Notes: a model not told the origin generated them from the letters alone. Positions 1 to 7,975 are shown, numbered from the stretch's first letter. The stretch: DNA of 27,336 bases from JABDBK01 sp964453575 (GCA_964453575.1 CAYVRW010000021.1:1-27336); one strand, 5' to 3'. Numbers and translations are program-made.

Positions 1-199
1 TAATGTTTAATCCATTATCTTTAAGCCATTTGATTTGCGACTCAAATTTTTGCGGCGTCATGTTCATGCTGCCGGGTTTAGTTGGATTTAAATTGTGATA
101 ACATAAAATAGGTATATTAGTAGCCGCGAAAATTTTGTAGGGAAATAAAATGCCGATGGTTAAAATAAGATAAGATAATAATTTCATGAAAGCTGACAT
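1..199 (-). CDS. Polysaccharide deacetylase family protein, N-terminal part (cut by window edge)
   Basis: Reverse-strand reading frame that runs off the left edge, so only about 66 N-terminal residues are visible. The start at 199 is supported by a TGGAGGT ribosome binding site five bases upstream; a second in-frame ATG at 187 lacks this spacing. Residues 1-25 form a signal peptide with a hydrophobic core ending near FAA. The mature part begins with IPILCYHNLNP followed by MTPQKFESQIKWLKDNGL, the typical opening of NodB-type polysaccharide deacetylases, where the conserved YH precedes the catalytic domain. The metal-binding motifs lie outside the window. Inferred role: exported deacetylase acting on a cell-surface polysaccharide. 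It is divergent from the hydrolase gene at 282. Confidence 0.7.
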   Translation of the reverse strand, partial: MSAFMKLLSYLILTIGILFPYKIFAATNIPILCYHNLNPTKPGSMNMTPQKFESQIKWLKDNGLNI

Positions 200-281
200 A
201 AATACCTCCATGCTTGATACTTTTATTTTACTCTAAAAATAGAGCTAATTTTTGACTCAGGTTTAAACATAAGGATATGTA

Positions 282-932
282 ATGAAAACTTATGCTACAG
301 ATATACAACATTCAGTTCAAATTCCAAGCGGAGACATTTATTTAGATGGACTTCTATATATACCCAAAAAAGCATCAGGTTTGGTTTTATTTGTCCATGG
401 CAGCGGCAGTAGTCGATTCAGTGTGCGTAACCGCTATGTTGCTAATGTTTTAAACAAAGCCAATTTAGCGACTTTATTGTTTGATTTATTGACTCCAGAA
501 GAAGATGCCATTGACGCACGTACGGCCGAGCTGCGTTTTGATATCGGTCTTCTTGCGTCAAGATTAATCGATGTAACGCATTGGTGCAGTAAGCAATTTG
601 CGCTAGATATAGGCTATTTTGGCGCAAGTACAGGGGGCGGTGCAGCCCTGGTTGCTGCAGCGCAAGAAATAACTACCATTCATGCAGTGGTATCACGAGG
701 AGGAAGACCTGATTTAGCGCGTGAATTTTTACCACGCGTGCAAGCACCGACTTTGTTAATCGTAGGTGGAAACGATACGGTAGTTATTGAAATGAATGAA
801 GATGCAATGACAAAAATGCATTGTGTCAAAAAATTAGCAATAGTTACGGGTGCTACGCATCTTTTTGAAGAACCTGGAACGTTGGAACAGGTGGCCGATT
901 TGAGCAAAGAGTGGTTTTTGAAGTATTTATAG
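282..932 (+). CDS. Alpha/beta hydrolase, dienelactone-hydrolase type
   Basis: A 216-residue protein with the full serine-hydrolase set: oxyanion-hole HGSGSS at 39-44, nucleophile elbow GASTGGG with Ser116, an acid in GGNDTVV (Asp165) and a late His193 in GATHLFEE. Length and order fit small dienelactone-hydrolase-like enzymes. No signal peptide is seen, so it is probably cytoplasmic. AAGGA six bases before the ATG supports the start. The substrate cannot be told; the family hydrolyses esters, lactones or similar bonds. The J-domain gene starts 47 bases downstream on the same strand, so the two may be co-transcribed, although their functions do not obviously match. Confidence 0.85.
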   Translation: MKTYATDIQHSVQIPSGDIYLDGLLYIPKKASGLVLFVHGSGSSRFSVRNRYVANVLNKANLATLLFDLLTPEEDAIDARTAELRFDIGLLASRLIDVTHWCSKQFALDIGYFGASTGGGAALVAAAQEITTIHAVVSRGGRPDLAREFLPRVQAPTLLIVGGNDTVVIEMNEDAMTKMHCVKKLAIVTGATHLFEEPGTLEQVADLSKEWFLKYL

Positions 933-979
933 CAGTTTCTATATGTTACCATACTTTTTTTTCAACTTTTGGGATTACC

Positions 980-3151
980 ATGAATCATTACGAAGTATTA
1001 GAATTAAAAACGACCGCAACTGTTGAAGATGTTAAGAAAGCTTATCGCAGATTAGCCAAAATATGGCATCCTGACAAAAACCCCGGTAAAGAAAAGGAAG
1101 CTGGTGATAAATTTAAACTTATACATCATGCTTATGAAGTGTTGTCTGAACCTGCTTCTAAAGAAAGATACGACAGTTTGCTTGGTATTCGTCATCACGA
1201 TGTGGATATTACAAGTTATTGGATTAATTTTACTACCTTTGCAATTAAACATCCTGGATTACTTGATGTCCTTAATACAGAAAATTATTTTAAAATAACA
1301 AAACAATTTAATTTATCACCTGACGAAATTTGTTTTTTATGGTTCAAGGTGATGCGAGATCACGATAAAATTTTGGCATCTATGAATTCATGGGATGATT
1401 TTAATCAAATTCCTCAAGCTGCGGATTATATATTTTATACCAGTGTTAATAATTTTTATGAACATAGAAAAAAACTTATTGAATTAAAAATATTTCAAAA
1501 ATGTATTAAAACCATGGATGATCTTGTGGATTTTTTACGGCAACCTTATGAATATTTAGGAAGCGATGATTTTGCAGCAACCTATAAATATACCTTGTGC
1601 AATGAATTAGAAAATAATTTTCATACGCTTGGGTTACCAAAAAAATATTTGCGTCATAATGAATTTTCAAATTTACTCTATTCTTTTGGTGCAAACACCT
1701 TATCCTTCATGGGGGCTAAATATAAGAAGGAATTTTTAAATTGGCTGAATTGTGCTGATGAAAATGATCAACTTGTTTTGTCAGAGTTATTATCCCATTG
1801 TGACTTTCATAAAGAACAATACACTTTTACTTTATATTCATCAAGCTGCAAATCATTTTATTCTTCTGATTATAGTATTTTATTAAGAAAAAATGAAAAA
1901 TCCGAAATTGAGTTTGTATCAGGTTATGATAAGGGGAAAAAACCTTCTAAATTGATATTAACTGCCGGTGAATTAAAAATATTAGAGAATTTATTACAAG
2001 CTAAAACTCAGGTCACTTTTCCGTATGCTGATTATCCAAGGCTATCTCGTCGCATCTTAAGACAATGCGTTCCTGCTGTTAAATTTGATAAAGAACAGTT
2101 TTTTACCTTAGCGGAAGCATTATTACCTGCAGAATTCAAATCGACATGTCAGTTGGCAGATATAATAAAAAATGCACCGGCAGAGATAGCTTTATTTGTT
2201 TTGAAGAAAGTATCAATGAAATCTTTCAGATTATGGTGGGATAAATTCGAGAACATGTTAGCTTGGCCGGCATTTAGAGGAGAAAAAAATGAGTTTTATC
2301 GTGATGAGTTGTCTAATCACTTGATAGATAATATAAAAAATTTGTCAGAGCAAAAATATTTATTTTTTTCATGGTTTTTTCATTTTAGCAAAAAAGCACA
2401 AGCTAAGTTCTTAGCTTTGCTAGAAGAACAACATGAAAAAAATGTCGAATATTTGGTTTATTCAGCATGGCATCAAGAAGGACTTTCAGCAAAAGAGGCT
2501 GCCATGAAGGCTATTGCATTTCCTAAAATAAATTTATTTTTAATGAATTTACCTTCAAATGTTCCCAAACAAGATCTTTTATTATTAGCCAATACTCTTA
2601 TAAAATCTCCAGTTGTACTGGATATGTTTATGGCTAATGATATATATAATTTTCCTTCCTTAATAGTTAATTATTCATACAAAAATATTTTTAAATCCAT
2701 TGAATCGGAAGTTTGTAAAGCTCTTGCTTTAAAAGATAAGTTTATTGAACAATTAGATGAAAAAATAAATCATTACATTGATCAACAGAAACAAGAAAGT
2801 GATGGCACGGAAACTAAAACATTATATGCTGACATAATAACTATTTTTAAGACAGAACGAAATCAGTATGCCGTAAGTGAAAGAAATGAGGCGTCTAAAA
2901 AACATTGTTTTGAAGCCATCGCTCAGAAAATTAATCAATTAACTGTAACATCAACCATTAATGATAATACTGCTGATACCATGAGCCGGGGAATTTATTC
3001 GATAGGATCGTATTTTGGCATGTGTCAGGCTCCCGATGTGACGAAAAAAACATTAATTTCAACCAACATGCATGCGTTTATGAGCCATCCGCATACACGT
3101 GTGGTGAAAGATATTGTTGAGGCTTGTGAGCTTAAAAATGCGTTTTGCTAA
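980..3151 (+). CDS. Large J-domain protein, effector-like
   Basis: A 723-residue protein with an N-terminal J-domain (about residues 3-67) containing the diagnostic HPD at 30-32 between helices II and III, and the usual helix IV ending near KERYDSLLG. J-domains stimulate Hsp70/DnaK ATPase activity. The remaining ~650 residues have no Gly/Phe region, no zinc-finger CxxCxGxG repeats and no recognisable DnaJ C-terminal domain, so this is not the housekeeping chaperone. The region is Lys-, Phe- and Leu-rich and appears mostly helical. The ATG at 980 is chosen because the J-domain begins immediately; 23 in-frame upstream codons overlap the spacer and do not resemble a J-domain. Only a weak GGGAT precedes this ATG. 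A stand-alone J-domain on a large orphan protein is seen in some intracellular-pathogen effectors; a secreted role is inference. Confidence 0.8.
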   Translation: MNHYEVLELKTTATVEDVKKAYRRLAKIWHPDKNPGKEKEAGDKFKLIHHAYEVLSEPASKERYDSLLGIRHHDVDITSYWINFTTFAIKHPGLLDVLNTENYFKITKQFNLSPDEICFLWFKVMRDHDKILASMNSWDDFNQIPQAADYIFYTSVNNFYEHRKKLIELKIFQKCIKTMDDLVDFLRQPYEYLGSDDFAATYKYTLCNELENNFHTLGLPKKYLRHNEFSNLLYSFGANTLSFMGAKYKKEFLNWLNCADENDQLVLSELLSHCDFHKEQYTFTLYSSSCKSFYSSDYSILLRKNEKSEIEFVSGYDKGKKPSKLILTAGELKILENLLQAKTQVTFPYADYPRLSRRILRQCVPAVKFDKEQFFTLAEALLPAEFKSTCQLADIIKNAPAEIALFVLKKVSMKSFRLWWDKFENMLAWPAFRGEKNEFYRDELSNHLIDNIKNLSEQKYLFFSWFFHFSKKAQAKFLALLEEQHEKNVEYLVYSAWHQEGLSAKEAAMKAIAFPKINLFLMNLPSNVPKQDLLLLANTLIKSPVVLDMFMANDIYNFPSLIVNYSYKNIFKSIESEVCKALALKDKFIEQLDEKINHYIDQQKQESDGTETKTLYADIITIFKTERNQYAVSERNEASKKHCFEAIAQKINQLTVTSTINDNTADTMSRGIYSIGSYFGMCQAPDVTKKTLISTNMHAFMSHPHTRVVKDIVEACELKNAFC

Positions 3152-3189
3152 GATTATCTTATGTGAGAGCTAATTTGTGGAGGTGGCGC

Positions 3190-3218
3190 TTGACTATTTA
3201 CTATTAATGTGCTACAAT
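3190..3218 (+). promoter_or_regulatory. Sigma-70 promoter of the toxin-antitoxin pair
   Basis: TTGACT at 3190-3195 and TACAAT at 3213-3218 are separated by exactly 17 bases, close to the sigma-70 consensus. The -10 box ends 29 bases before the antitoxin ATG, leaving a short leader with GAGGA as ribosome binding site (3239-3243). Confidence 0.75.
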
Positions 3219-3238
3219 TATAAAAATTGTGACACAAT
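3214..3238. promoter_or_regulatory. Overlapping palindromes, probable antitoxin operator
   Basis: Three alternating half-sites ACAAT/ATTGT occur in 25 bases. ACAATT (3214-3219) and AATTGT (3225-3230) form one inverted repeat, and ATTGTGACACAAT (3226-3238) is a perfect 13-base palindrome sharing the middle half-site. The array overlaps the -10 box and transcription start, where Phd-type antitoxins autorepress. Binding by this antitoxin is inferred. Confidence 0.6.
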
Positions 3239-3247
3239 GAGGAATAT

Positions 3248-3475
3248 ATGCAGACATTAAATATTCGAGAAATGCGCAGTGCGCTGGGTCATCTAGAAGC
3301 ACTGCTGGATACATCTGGGGAAATCATTATCACCAAAAGAGGAGAAGCTATAGCACGTATTGTCCCAATACAAGGGAAACAACTTCGTCCTTCTCACGAA
3401 GAGTTACATAGCTTAACTAAAAAACTTAAAACACCTTCTGAAAAATTACTTCGGGATATGCGCGATGAGCGATAA
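3248..3475 (+). CDS. Type II antitoxin, Phd/YefM family
   Basis: A 75-residue protein with the Phd/YefM N-terminal fold: NIREMRSALGHLEALLD, then the strand-turn-strand segment EIIITKRGEAIARIVP that ends the DNA-binding domain. The charged C-terminal tail (about 45-75) would be the disordered segment that wraps and neutralises the toxin. It overlaps the PIN toxin gene by 11 bases, the usual translational coupling of such modules, and is preceded by a strong promoter and palindromic operator. Family membership is clear; the exact subfamily is not. Confidence 0.88.
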   Translation: MQTLNIREMRSALGHLEALLDTSGEIIITKRGEAIARIVPIQGKQLRPSHEELHSLTKKLKTPSEKLLRDMRDER

Positions 3476-3899
3476 TGTATATTTTGATACTTCAGTATTG
3501 GCAAAATGGTATCTGAACGAAGATGGTACGCAAGAAGTTACCGATTATATACAATCTGTCGGACGCGCCATCATTAGCAGTTTAACTATCACAGAAATGC
3601 GCTGTCTTCTTTCTCGACGCAAACGTATGGGTGATTTCAGCGATAAGATAGAACATCAATTATATGCGACATTTTTAAATGATATCGATCGAGGTTACCT
3701 TTCGGTGGAAAAATTTTCTGACCAATATTGTACTTTTGCCTCTCATTTGATTGATAGCGTACCAGCTATTCCCCTGCGGACGTTAGACGCTTTGCATCTT
3801 AGTATTATCCAACAACAAAATATTCCTTATCTTGCAACAGCAGATGAAGTCATGTTGAAAGCTGCAAAAAATATGAATATTGCTGTAAAAAAATTTTAG
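3465..3899 (+). CDS. PIN-domain ribonuclease toxin, VapC-like
   Basis: A 144-residue single PIN domain with the four acidic positions in order: Asp8 in FDTS, Glu44 in TITEMR, Asp108 in LRTLDALHL and Asp127 in ATADEVM. These bind Mg/Mn for RNA cleavage in VapC toxins, whose targets are usually tRNA or rRNA. The start lies inside the antitoxin gene. All catalytic positions are intact and the length is normal, so the module looks functional. The specific RNA target cannot be predicted. Confidence 0.88.
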   Translation: MSDNVYFDTSVLAKWYLNEDGTQEVTDYIQSVGRAIISSLTITEMRCLLSRRKRMGDFSDKIEHQLYATFLNDIDRGYLSVEKFSDQYCTFASHLIDSVPAIPLRTLDALHLSIIQQQNIPYLATADEVMLKAAKNMNIAVKKF

Positions 3900-3961
3900 A
3901 CTCGTCTTTAGTTTCTAGGTTCCCCTCACAATAAACAAACCAATTCGTAAAATTCACGGTG

Positions 3962-4020
3962 CCTTCCCCCAGCCCCTTCCTCCAAAACGCTTTTTTTTGG
4001 AGGAAGGGGATGGGGGAAGG
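3962..4020. repeat. GC-rich hairpin repeat, copy 1 (complete)
   Basis: A 26-base left arm (3962-3987) starting CCTTCCCCCAG pairs with the right arm (3995-4020) with one mismatch, leaving a seven-base loop CGCTTTT. It stands out from the AT-rich background. Copy 2 at 4416-4466 has the same sequence in the opposite orientation. The pair brackets the DUF559 gene. Confidence 0.9.
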
Positions 4021-4079
4021 AGGATTGTTTTTTATGAAACAGTGATAACAATTTAATATTAAAAAAAATAAGGAATCAT

Positions 4080-4469
4080 ATGAAAAATGCAAAACTAAAT
4101 CACGTTCGTGCATTACGACAAAACATGACAGATGCAGAAATACATCTATGGTATTTTTTAAGAGCAAGACGTTTAAATGGATACAAATTTCGAAGACAAC
4201 ATTTAATTCACCCTTATGTAATCGATTTTATTTGTTTGGAAAAAAAGCTAATTATTGAATGTGATGGAAGTCAACATGCGGAAGCGAATAATTATGATAA
4301 ACAACGTAGTGATTTTTTAAAATCTAAAGGCTATAAAATTATTCGTTTTTGGAATGATGCTATTTTACAAGAAACTTACCTTGTGCTTGACTTGATTGTT
4401 GAGGCATTGGAAGAACCTCCTTCCCCCAGCCCCTTCCTCCAAAAAAAAGCGTTTTGGAGGAAGGGGTGA
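4080..4469 (+). CDS. DUF559 endonuclease-like protein with repeat-encoded tail
   Basis: A 129-residue protein. Residues 5-110 match the DUF559 pattern: TDAEIHLWYFLRARRLNGYKFRRQ, then YVIDF with Asp49, then IIECDGSQH with Glu60, Asp62 and His66, then the helix KQRSDFLKSKGY and the strand KIIRFWND. DUF559 belongs to the PD-(D/E)xK/Vsr-like nuclease fold, so nicking or cleavage of DNA is plausible but unproven. The ribosome binding site AAGGA sits five bases before the ATG. From about residue 112 the frame runs into the second hairpin copy, which encodes the Pro/Ser and then Lys/Phe/Trp-rich last ~18 residues and supplies the TGA. The domain itself appears intact. Confidence 0.85.
   Translation: MKNAKLNHVRALRQNMTDAEIHLWYFLRARRLNGYKFRRQHLIHPYVIDFICLEKKLIIECDGSQHAEANNYDKQRSDFLKSKGYKIIRFWNDAILQETYLVLDLIVEALEEPPSPSPFLQKKAFWRKG
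4416..4466. repeat. GC-rich hairpin repeat, copy 2 (inverted, partly truncated)
   Basis: The sequence from CCTCCTTCCCCCAG onward matches the reverse complement of copy 1. The inner 15-base stem (4430-4444 with 4452-4466) and the seven-base loop are exact; the outer right-arm portion is absent and the sequence changes to TGACTAG. It lies inside the 3' end of the DUF559 reading frame. Confidence 0.85.
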
Positions 4470-4518
4470 CTAGAAGCTACAACTTCTTGAGCCGGTAATA
4501 TAAATTACCGGCCATCTC

Positions 4519-5517
4519 TTATCCGCTACTTCCCGGGGTCTTTGGAGTTTTCTCCTCCTTTTTCTCAGTTGTAGGAGTAGAAGTTTGTGATGATCTAGGT
4601 GGATGAAGCGATAGTCTTGTATGAGCCGCAGAGAGTTGCCTTGAATGGGATGATTTCCTTATACTACTGTCAGTAGCTGACGATGATCTTCTATGGGAAG
4701 GAGTTGCTGGTTGTGGTACATAGTCAGAAGTTGAAGCCGATGATGATGCTCTTTGGTGTGTAGGAGCATGGCTTCCAATTTTTTCTAAATCACTTAAATG
4801 ATATTTGTGATCTTCGTATTTTTCTCGATGCTTTGGATTATCGCCTAATCGCTTTAACTGATTTTCCGCTGCCTCAGTATAAGCTTTATATAATCGCTCA
4901 CAGTACTTATCTAATAGTTGCTTTCCAGCAGCACTTACTTGTTCCGCAAGTGATGGGCCCGCATTTTTTACAAACCAATCACTGGCTTTCGCTCTTGTAT
5001 CCTCATCCGATACTCCGGAAGCCCCTGAAACTACAGTTCTTTGTTCTATCCACTCCTTTCTTAACTTCATCGCCTTTTCAACCTGGTCTATGTATGCATT
5101 AAAATTTTTAGGAGAGACTCCCTTGTCATTTAGATGTGCCATTGAAAAATCATGCAGGATACTGATTTGCCCTGCCGTATTTTTATAATCTTGTTCATTT
5201 TGTTTTAAATCTTTTTCTAATGATACGATTTCGTTTTCGAGTTTTTCCAATTCTTTTGCCAATTTCTGAGTGTCTTCGGGGTTTGTTGTTTGCGCAATAG
5301 TACTTTTTAGTTTTTTAACATCCGTTTTTTTATCCTGTAATTTTACAGGAATTCCACTAGCCGCTAATCCAAGCAGCTCAAACGTTTTATATAATTCTCT
5401 TTGTTCACTCAAATATTCTTGAATAGCTATTTGTTTGCTTTCTAATTTCTTATAAGCCTTATCTAGCTTTTTAAGTAAGTTAAGATAGGTTTCATATTCT
5501 TTTTTTAAGCTTGGCAT
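4519..5517 (-). CDS. Coiled-coil protein with Ser/Thr/Pro-rich tail, effector-like
   Basis: A 332-residue soluble protein not recognised as a known family. Residues 1-125 are strongly coiled-coil, with Lys/Glu/Leu heptads such as TQKLAKELEKLENEIVSLEK. Residues 125-245 look helical. From about 250 the sequence becomes low-complexity, rich in Ser, Thr, Pro and His, ending in an EKKEEK cluster and KTPGSSG. AGGAGG four bases before the ATG is a near-perfect ribosome binding site. There is no signal peptide or membrane segment. Coiled coil plus a disordered charged C-terminus is common in Dot/Icm-type effectors, so secretion is possible but inferred. Confidence 0.75.
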   Translation of the reverse strand: MPSLKKEYETYLNLLKKLDKAYKKLESKQIAIQEYLSEQRELYKTFELLGLAASGIPVKLQDKKTDVKKLKSTIAQTTNPEDTQKLAKELEKLENEIVSLEKDLKQNEQDYKNTAGQISILHDFSMAHLNDKGVSPKNFNAYIDQVEKAMKLRKEWIEQRTVVSGASGVSDEDTRAKASDWFVKNAGPSLAEQVSAAGKQLLDKYCERLYKAYTEAAENQLKRLGDNPKHREKYEDHKYHLSDLEKIGSHAPTHQRASSSASTSDYVPQPATPSHRRSSSATDSSIRKSSHSRQLSAAHTRLSLHPPRSSQTSTPTTEKKEEKTPKTPGSSG

Positions 5518-5620
5518 AATACCTCCTAACTAATTTTTTTATCAGTTATTAAATTATTATATATCATTATCTTAATAATTGTTTACGTTATGATCAATAA
5601 TATATAAATATTTGATCAAT

Positions 5621-5642
5621 CAATGAGTTATCAATGAGTTAT
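5621..5642. repeat. Tandem 11-base direct repeat in a divergent promoter region
   Basis: CAATGAGTTAT occurs twice back to back (5621-5631 and 5632-5642), one helical turn apart. Just upstream are two copies of TGATCAAT (from 5591 and 5613). The block lies in the 202-base gap between the divergent coiled-coil gene and the PAS-GAF-GGDEF-EAL gene. It could be tandem binding sites for a regulator; no function is shown. Confidence 0.4.
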
Positions 5643-5719
5643 AGACTCGAAAAAAAACCTGAAACGGTGTAATCTATAAGTAATACTCTATGGGTTTTTA
5701 ACTGCTCAAGGAATGCGCG

Positions 5720-7975
5720 ATGGATAAGCTATCCGATCAATTATCAGCCATAGCGAAAGAAAGAGACCACTTAATACTCCATTCAAAAGAGCATGAAAAA
5801 TTACTTTCCTTAAATCCAGATGCATTAACTCAATCTGCTGATCAAGTGAATTATGCGGTTTATCAATTTTCACCGAATCTTGATAAAATCCTTTATGTGA
5901 ATCCCGTTCTAGAAAAATGGTGGGGGCACTCCCGCGAAACACTTTATCAAAATCCACAAGCATGGTTTGATCGTATACATCCTGATGATGTTGCCATGGT
6001 AAAAAATGCACTTTCTCAACTTTCACCATCGAATTCAGGAATATTGCTTGAATACCGATTATATAAACCTGACGGCAGCATTTGTTATATACAAAACCGA
6101 TGCGCACTGGTCAATGATAAAATTCTAGGGACAGCAGTAGACATAAGTAATTACATTAGAGCTCAACAACGGCATTTTATTTTTGAGCAAGTTCTTAGCG
6201 TATACAACTTGGAAAATGGCGATGAAATTATTTTAAATTCCATTTTAAAAGTGATTTGCCAATCACTAGATTGGGATGAAGGTGAAATTTGGGTTCATAA
6301 CGCTGCTGATGAATCACTGTACTGTGTGAGTTTGTGGCATCGATTAGGTAAAGCTATCACGCCATTTTATGACATTACTTATCACATGGTAGTTAAAGCT
6401 GGTGTAGGTTTTTCAGATGTCGTTATTCGAGCCAATGCCCCTATTTTAGAAAACGATTTTGGTAATAATGATAACTATTATCGAACCAAAGCAGCTAAAA
6501 TCGTAGGCTTAAATGCAGCACTTGGATTACCCATTTTTTATGAAGGCGAACTCATTGGTGTATTGAATTTCTTTAATCGTAAAACCAAAGTTCCAAACAA
6601 AGAAGACATGGAAGTTTTTCAAAAAATTGCAAATCTTATTGGTACTATTATTCAAAAAATAGTTAGACTAAATGATCCAGAATCATCTACACATCAAGAT
6701 GATTTGACGGGTTTAAGCAATCGTGCGGGCTTTGAATTGTTATTAAATACTTGCATTGAAAATATTAATTCAGAAGAAAAATTAGCCGTTGTTATCGTGG
6801 ATTTAGATAAATTTAAATCGGTCATTGAATCTTATGGAATGGACATAGGTGATATCTTACTTAAACAATTGTCCTTTAAATTTATTCAATCACTTGGTCA
6901 TGATGCTAAAATTATTGCGCATCTTGATATGGATGTTTACGGATTTATTTTTGATAATCTTAAAAAAATAGAAAAATTAAGGTATTTACTTGATAAAATT
7001 TCAGTAACTTTACAAAAACCGTTTATTATTAAAGAGCAAAACATTCATGCCAAAGCAAGTATGGGTGTAAGTATTTATCCGGATGATGGCAAAAATTCTG
7101 AAACCCTTTTGAAAAATGCTGGTATTGCTCTCAAAAAAGCAAAATCATTAGGCGGCAATTATATTCAATTTTATAATGAAAAAATTCAAAATAAGATAAC
7201 GGAAGACATTAAAACAGAAAGCTCTTTAAGACATGCTCTTTCTGAAAATCAATTTAAGCTTTTTTATCAACCCAGAGTGGATCTAAAATCAGGCGATATC
7301 GTTGGATTTGAAGCAGTATTAAGATGGCTGGAGCCTTTAAATGGTTTACGATCACCTGATTCATTTATGGATATTGCTGAAGAATCGGATTTGGCTATTT
7401 TTATTGATGAATGGGCTCTATTAAATTTAAGTAATTATTTTTCCTTAATGACGCACAAATTACCAGTAGCTATTAATCTTTCTGATCGCCAATTCAACAA
7501 ACCCCAACAAATGTTAAATCTTATCAATCAACTTATCGATAAATTTTCCATTAACCCTGCCCTGCTGCAAGTGGAAATTTCTGAAAAAGTATTGCTGACC
7601 CATACGCAAGATACATTAGATGTCTTGTTTCAACTTAAAGGCAGAGGAATTACGATAATTTTAAATGATTTTGGTACTGCTTTCAGCTCATTTAATTATT
7701 TACAACAATTAAAACCTTCGCATGTAAAAATTAATAAATGTTTTATTACGAAAATTCCACATGATGCAAAAAGCGTCACGATAGTACAAACCATCATTCA
7801 ATTTTGTCATGCGCAAGGTATTAAGGTCATTGCTGAAGAAGTTGAAACTGCTGAGCAAGTTAAGTTTTTGATAAAAGAAAATTGTGATGAAATACAGGGT
7901 TCTTATCTTTCAAAGCCTTTGCCTATTTATGAGGCGAAGGCTTTAATTGAGAGTGGAAAAAAATTTGATGTTTAA
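5720..7975 (+). CDS. PAS-GAF-GGDEF-EAL protein with altered catalytic motifs
   Basis: A 751-residue cytoplasmic protein. Order: PAS domain (about 42-145), GAF domain (about 160-315), GGDEF-type domain (about 326-490, opening DDLTGLSNRAGFE) and EAL-type domain (about 500-745). The GGDEF signature is replaced by DMDVY at 403-407 and its preceding Arg by His401, so diguanylate cyclase activity is unlikely. In the EAL domain Glu531 (EAV), Asn586 (INLS), Glu622 and Lys670 remain, but the DDFGTG loop reads NDFGTA with Asn649 in place of the first metal-binding Asp, KID reads KIN, and AEGVE reads AEEVE. Phosphodiesterase activity is therefore doubtful. A sensor, allosteric or scaffold role is plausible. 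AAGGAA six bases before the ATG supports the start. It converges on fabV with a four-base overlap. Confidence 0.88.
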   Translation: MDKLSDQLSAIAKERDHLILHSKEHEKLLSLNPDALTQSADQVNYAVYQFSPNLDKILYVNPVLEKWWGHSRETLYQNPQAWFDRIHPDDVAMVKNALSQLSPSNSGILLEYRLYKPDGSICYIQNRCALVNDKILGTAVDISNYIRAQQRHFIFEQVLSVYNLENGDEIILNSILKVICQSLDWDEGEIWVHNAADESLYCVSLWHRLGKAITPFYDITYHMVVKAGVGFSDVVIRANAPILENDFGNNDNYYRTKAAKIVGLNAALGLPIFYEGELIGVLNFFNRKTKVPNKEDMEVFQKIANLIGTIIQKIVRLNDPESSTHQDDLTGLSNRAGFELLLNTCIENINSEEKLAVVIVDLDKFKSVIESYGMDIGDILLKQLSFKFIQSLGHDAKIIAHLDMDVYGFIFDNLKKIEKLRYLLDKISVTLQKPFIIKEQNIHAKASMGVSIYPDDGKNSETLLKNAGIALKKAKSLGGNYIQFYNEKIQNKITEDIKTESSLRHALSENQFKLFYQPRVDLKSGDIVGFEAVLRWLEPLNGLRSPDSFMDIAEESDLAIFIDEWALLNLSNYFSLMTHKLPVAINLSDRQFNKPQQMLNLINQLIDKFSINPALLQVEISEKVLLTHTQDTLDVLFQLKGRGITIILNDFGTAFSSFNYLQQLKPSHVKINKCFITKIPHDAKSVTIVQTIIQFCHAQGIKVIAEEVETAEQVKFLIKENCDEIQGSYLSKPLPIYEAKALIESGKKFDV

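Larger units (their letters stand above)
3962..4469 (+). mobile_element. Putative hairpin-flanked DUF559 element
   Basis: About 505 bases in which two oppositely oriented copies of the same hairpin flank a single gene for a DUF559 (Vsr-fold) endonuclease-like protein. The arrangement recalls a short transposable unit or a repeat with its processing enzyme, as for REP sequences and RAYT. No target-site duplication could be recognised, and the outer part of copy 2 is missing. Mobility is inferred from structure only. Confidence 0.4.

Noticed and set aside
911..979. Upstream 23-codon extension of the J-domain gene
   Set aside because: It overlaps the end of the hydrolase gene, lacks a ribosome binding site and does not belong to a J-domain, which starts directly at 980.
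3414..3433. CTTAAC...CTTAA pair considered as a PmrA box
   Set aside because: The spacing is eight rather than six bases and it lies inside the antitoxin coding sequence.
4416..4466. Second hairpin considered as an ordinary terminator of the DUF559 gene
   Set aside because: It lies within the reading frame, has no T-run after it, and matches the upstream hairpin in inverted orientation, so a repeat is the better reading.
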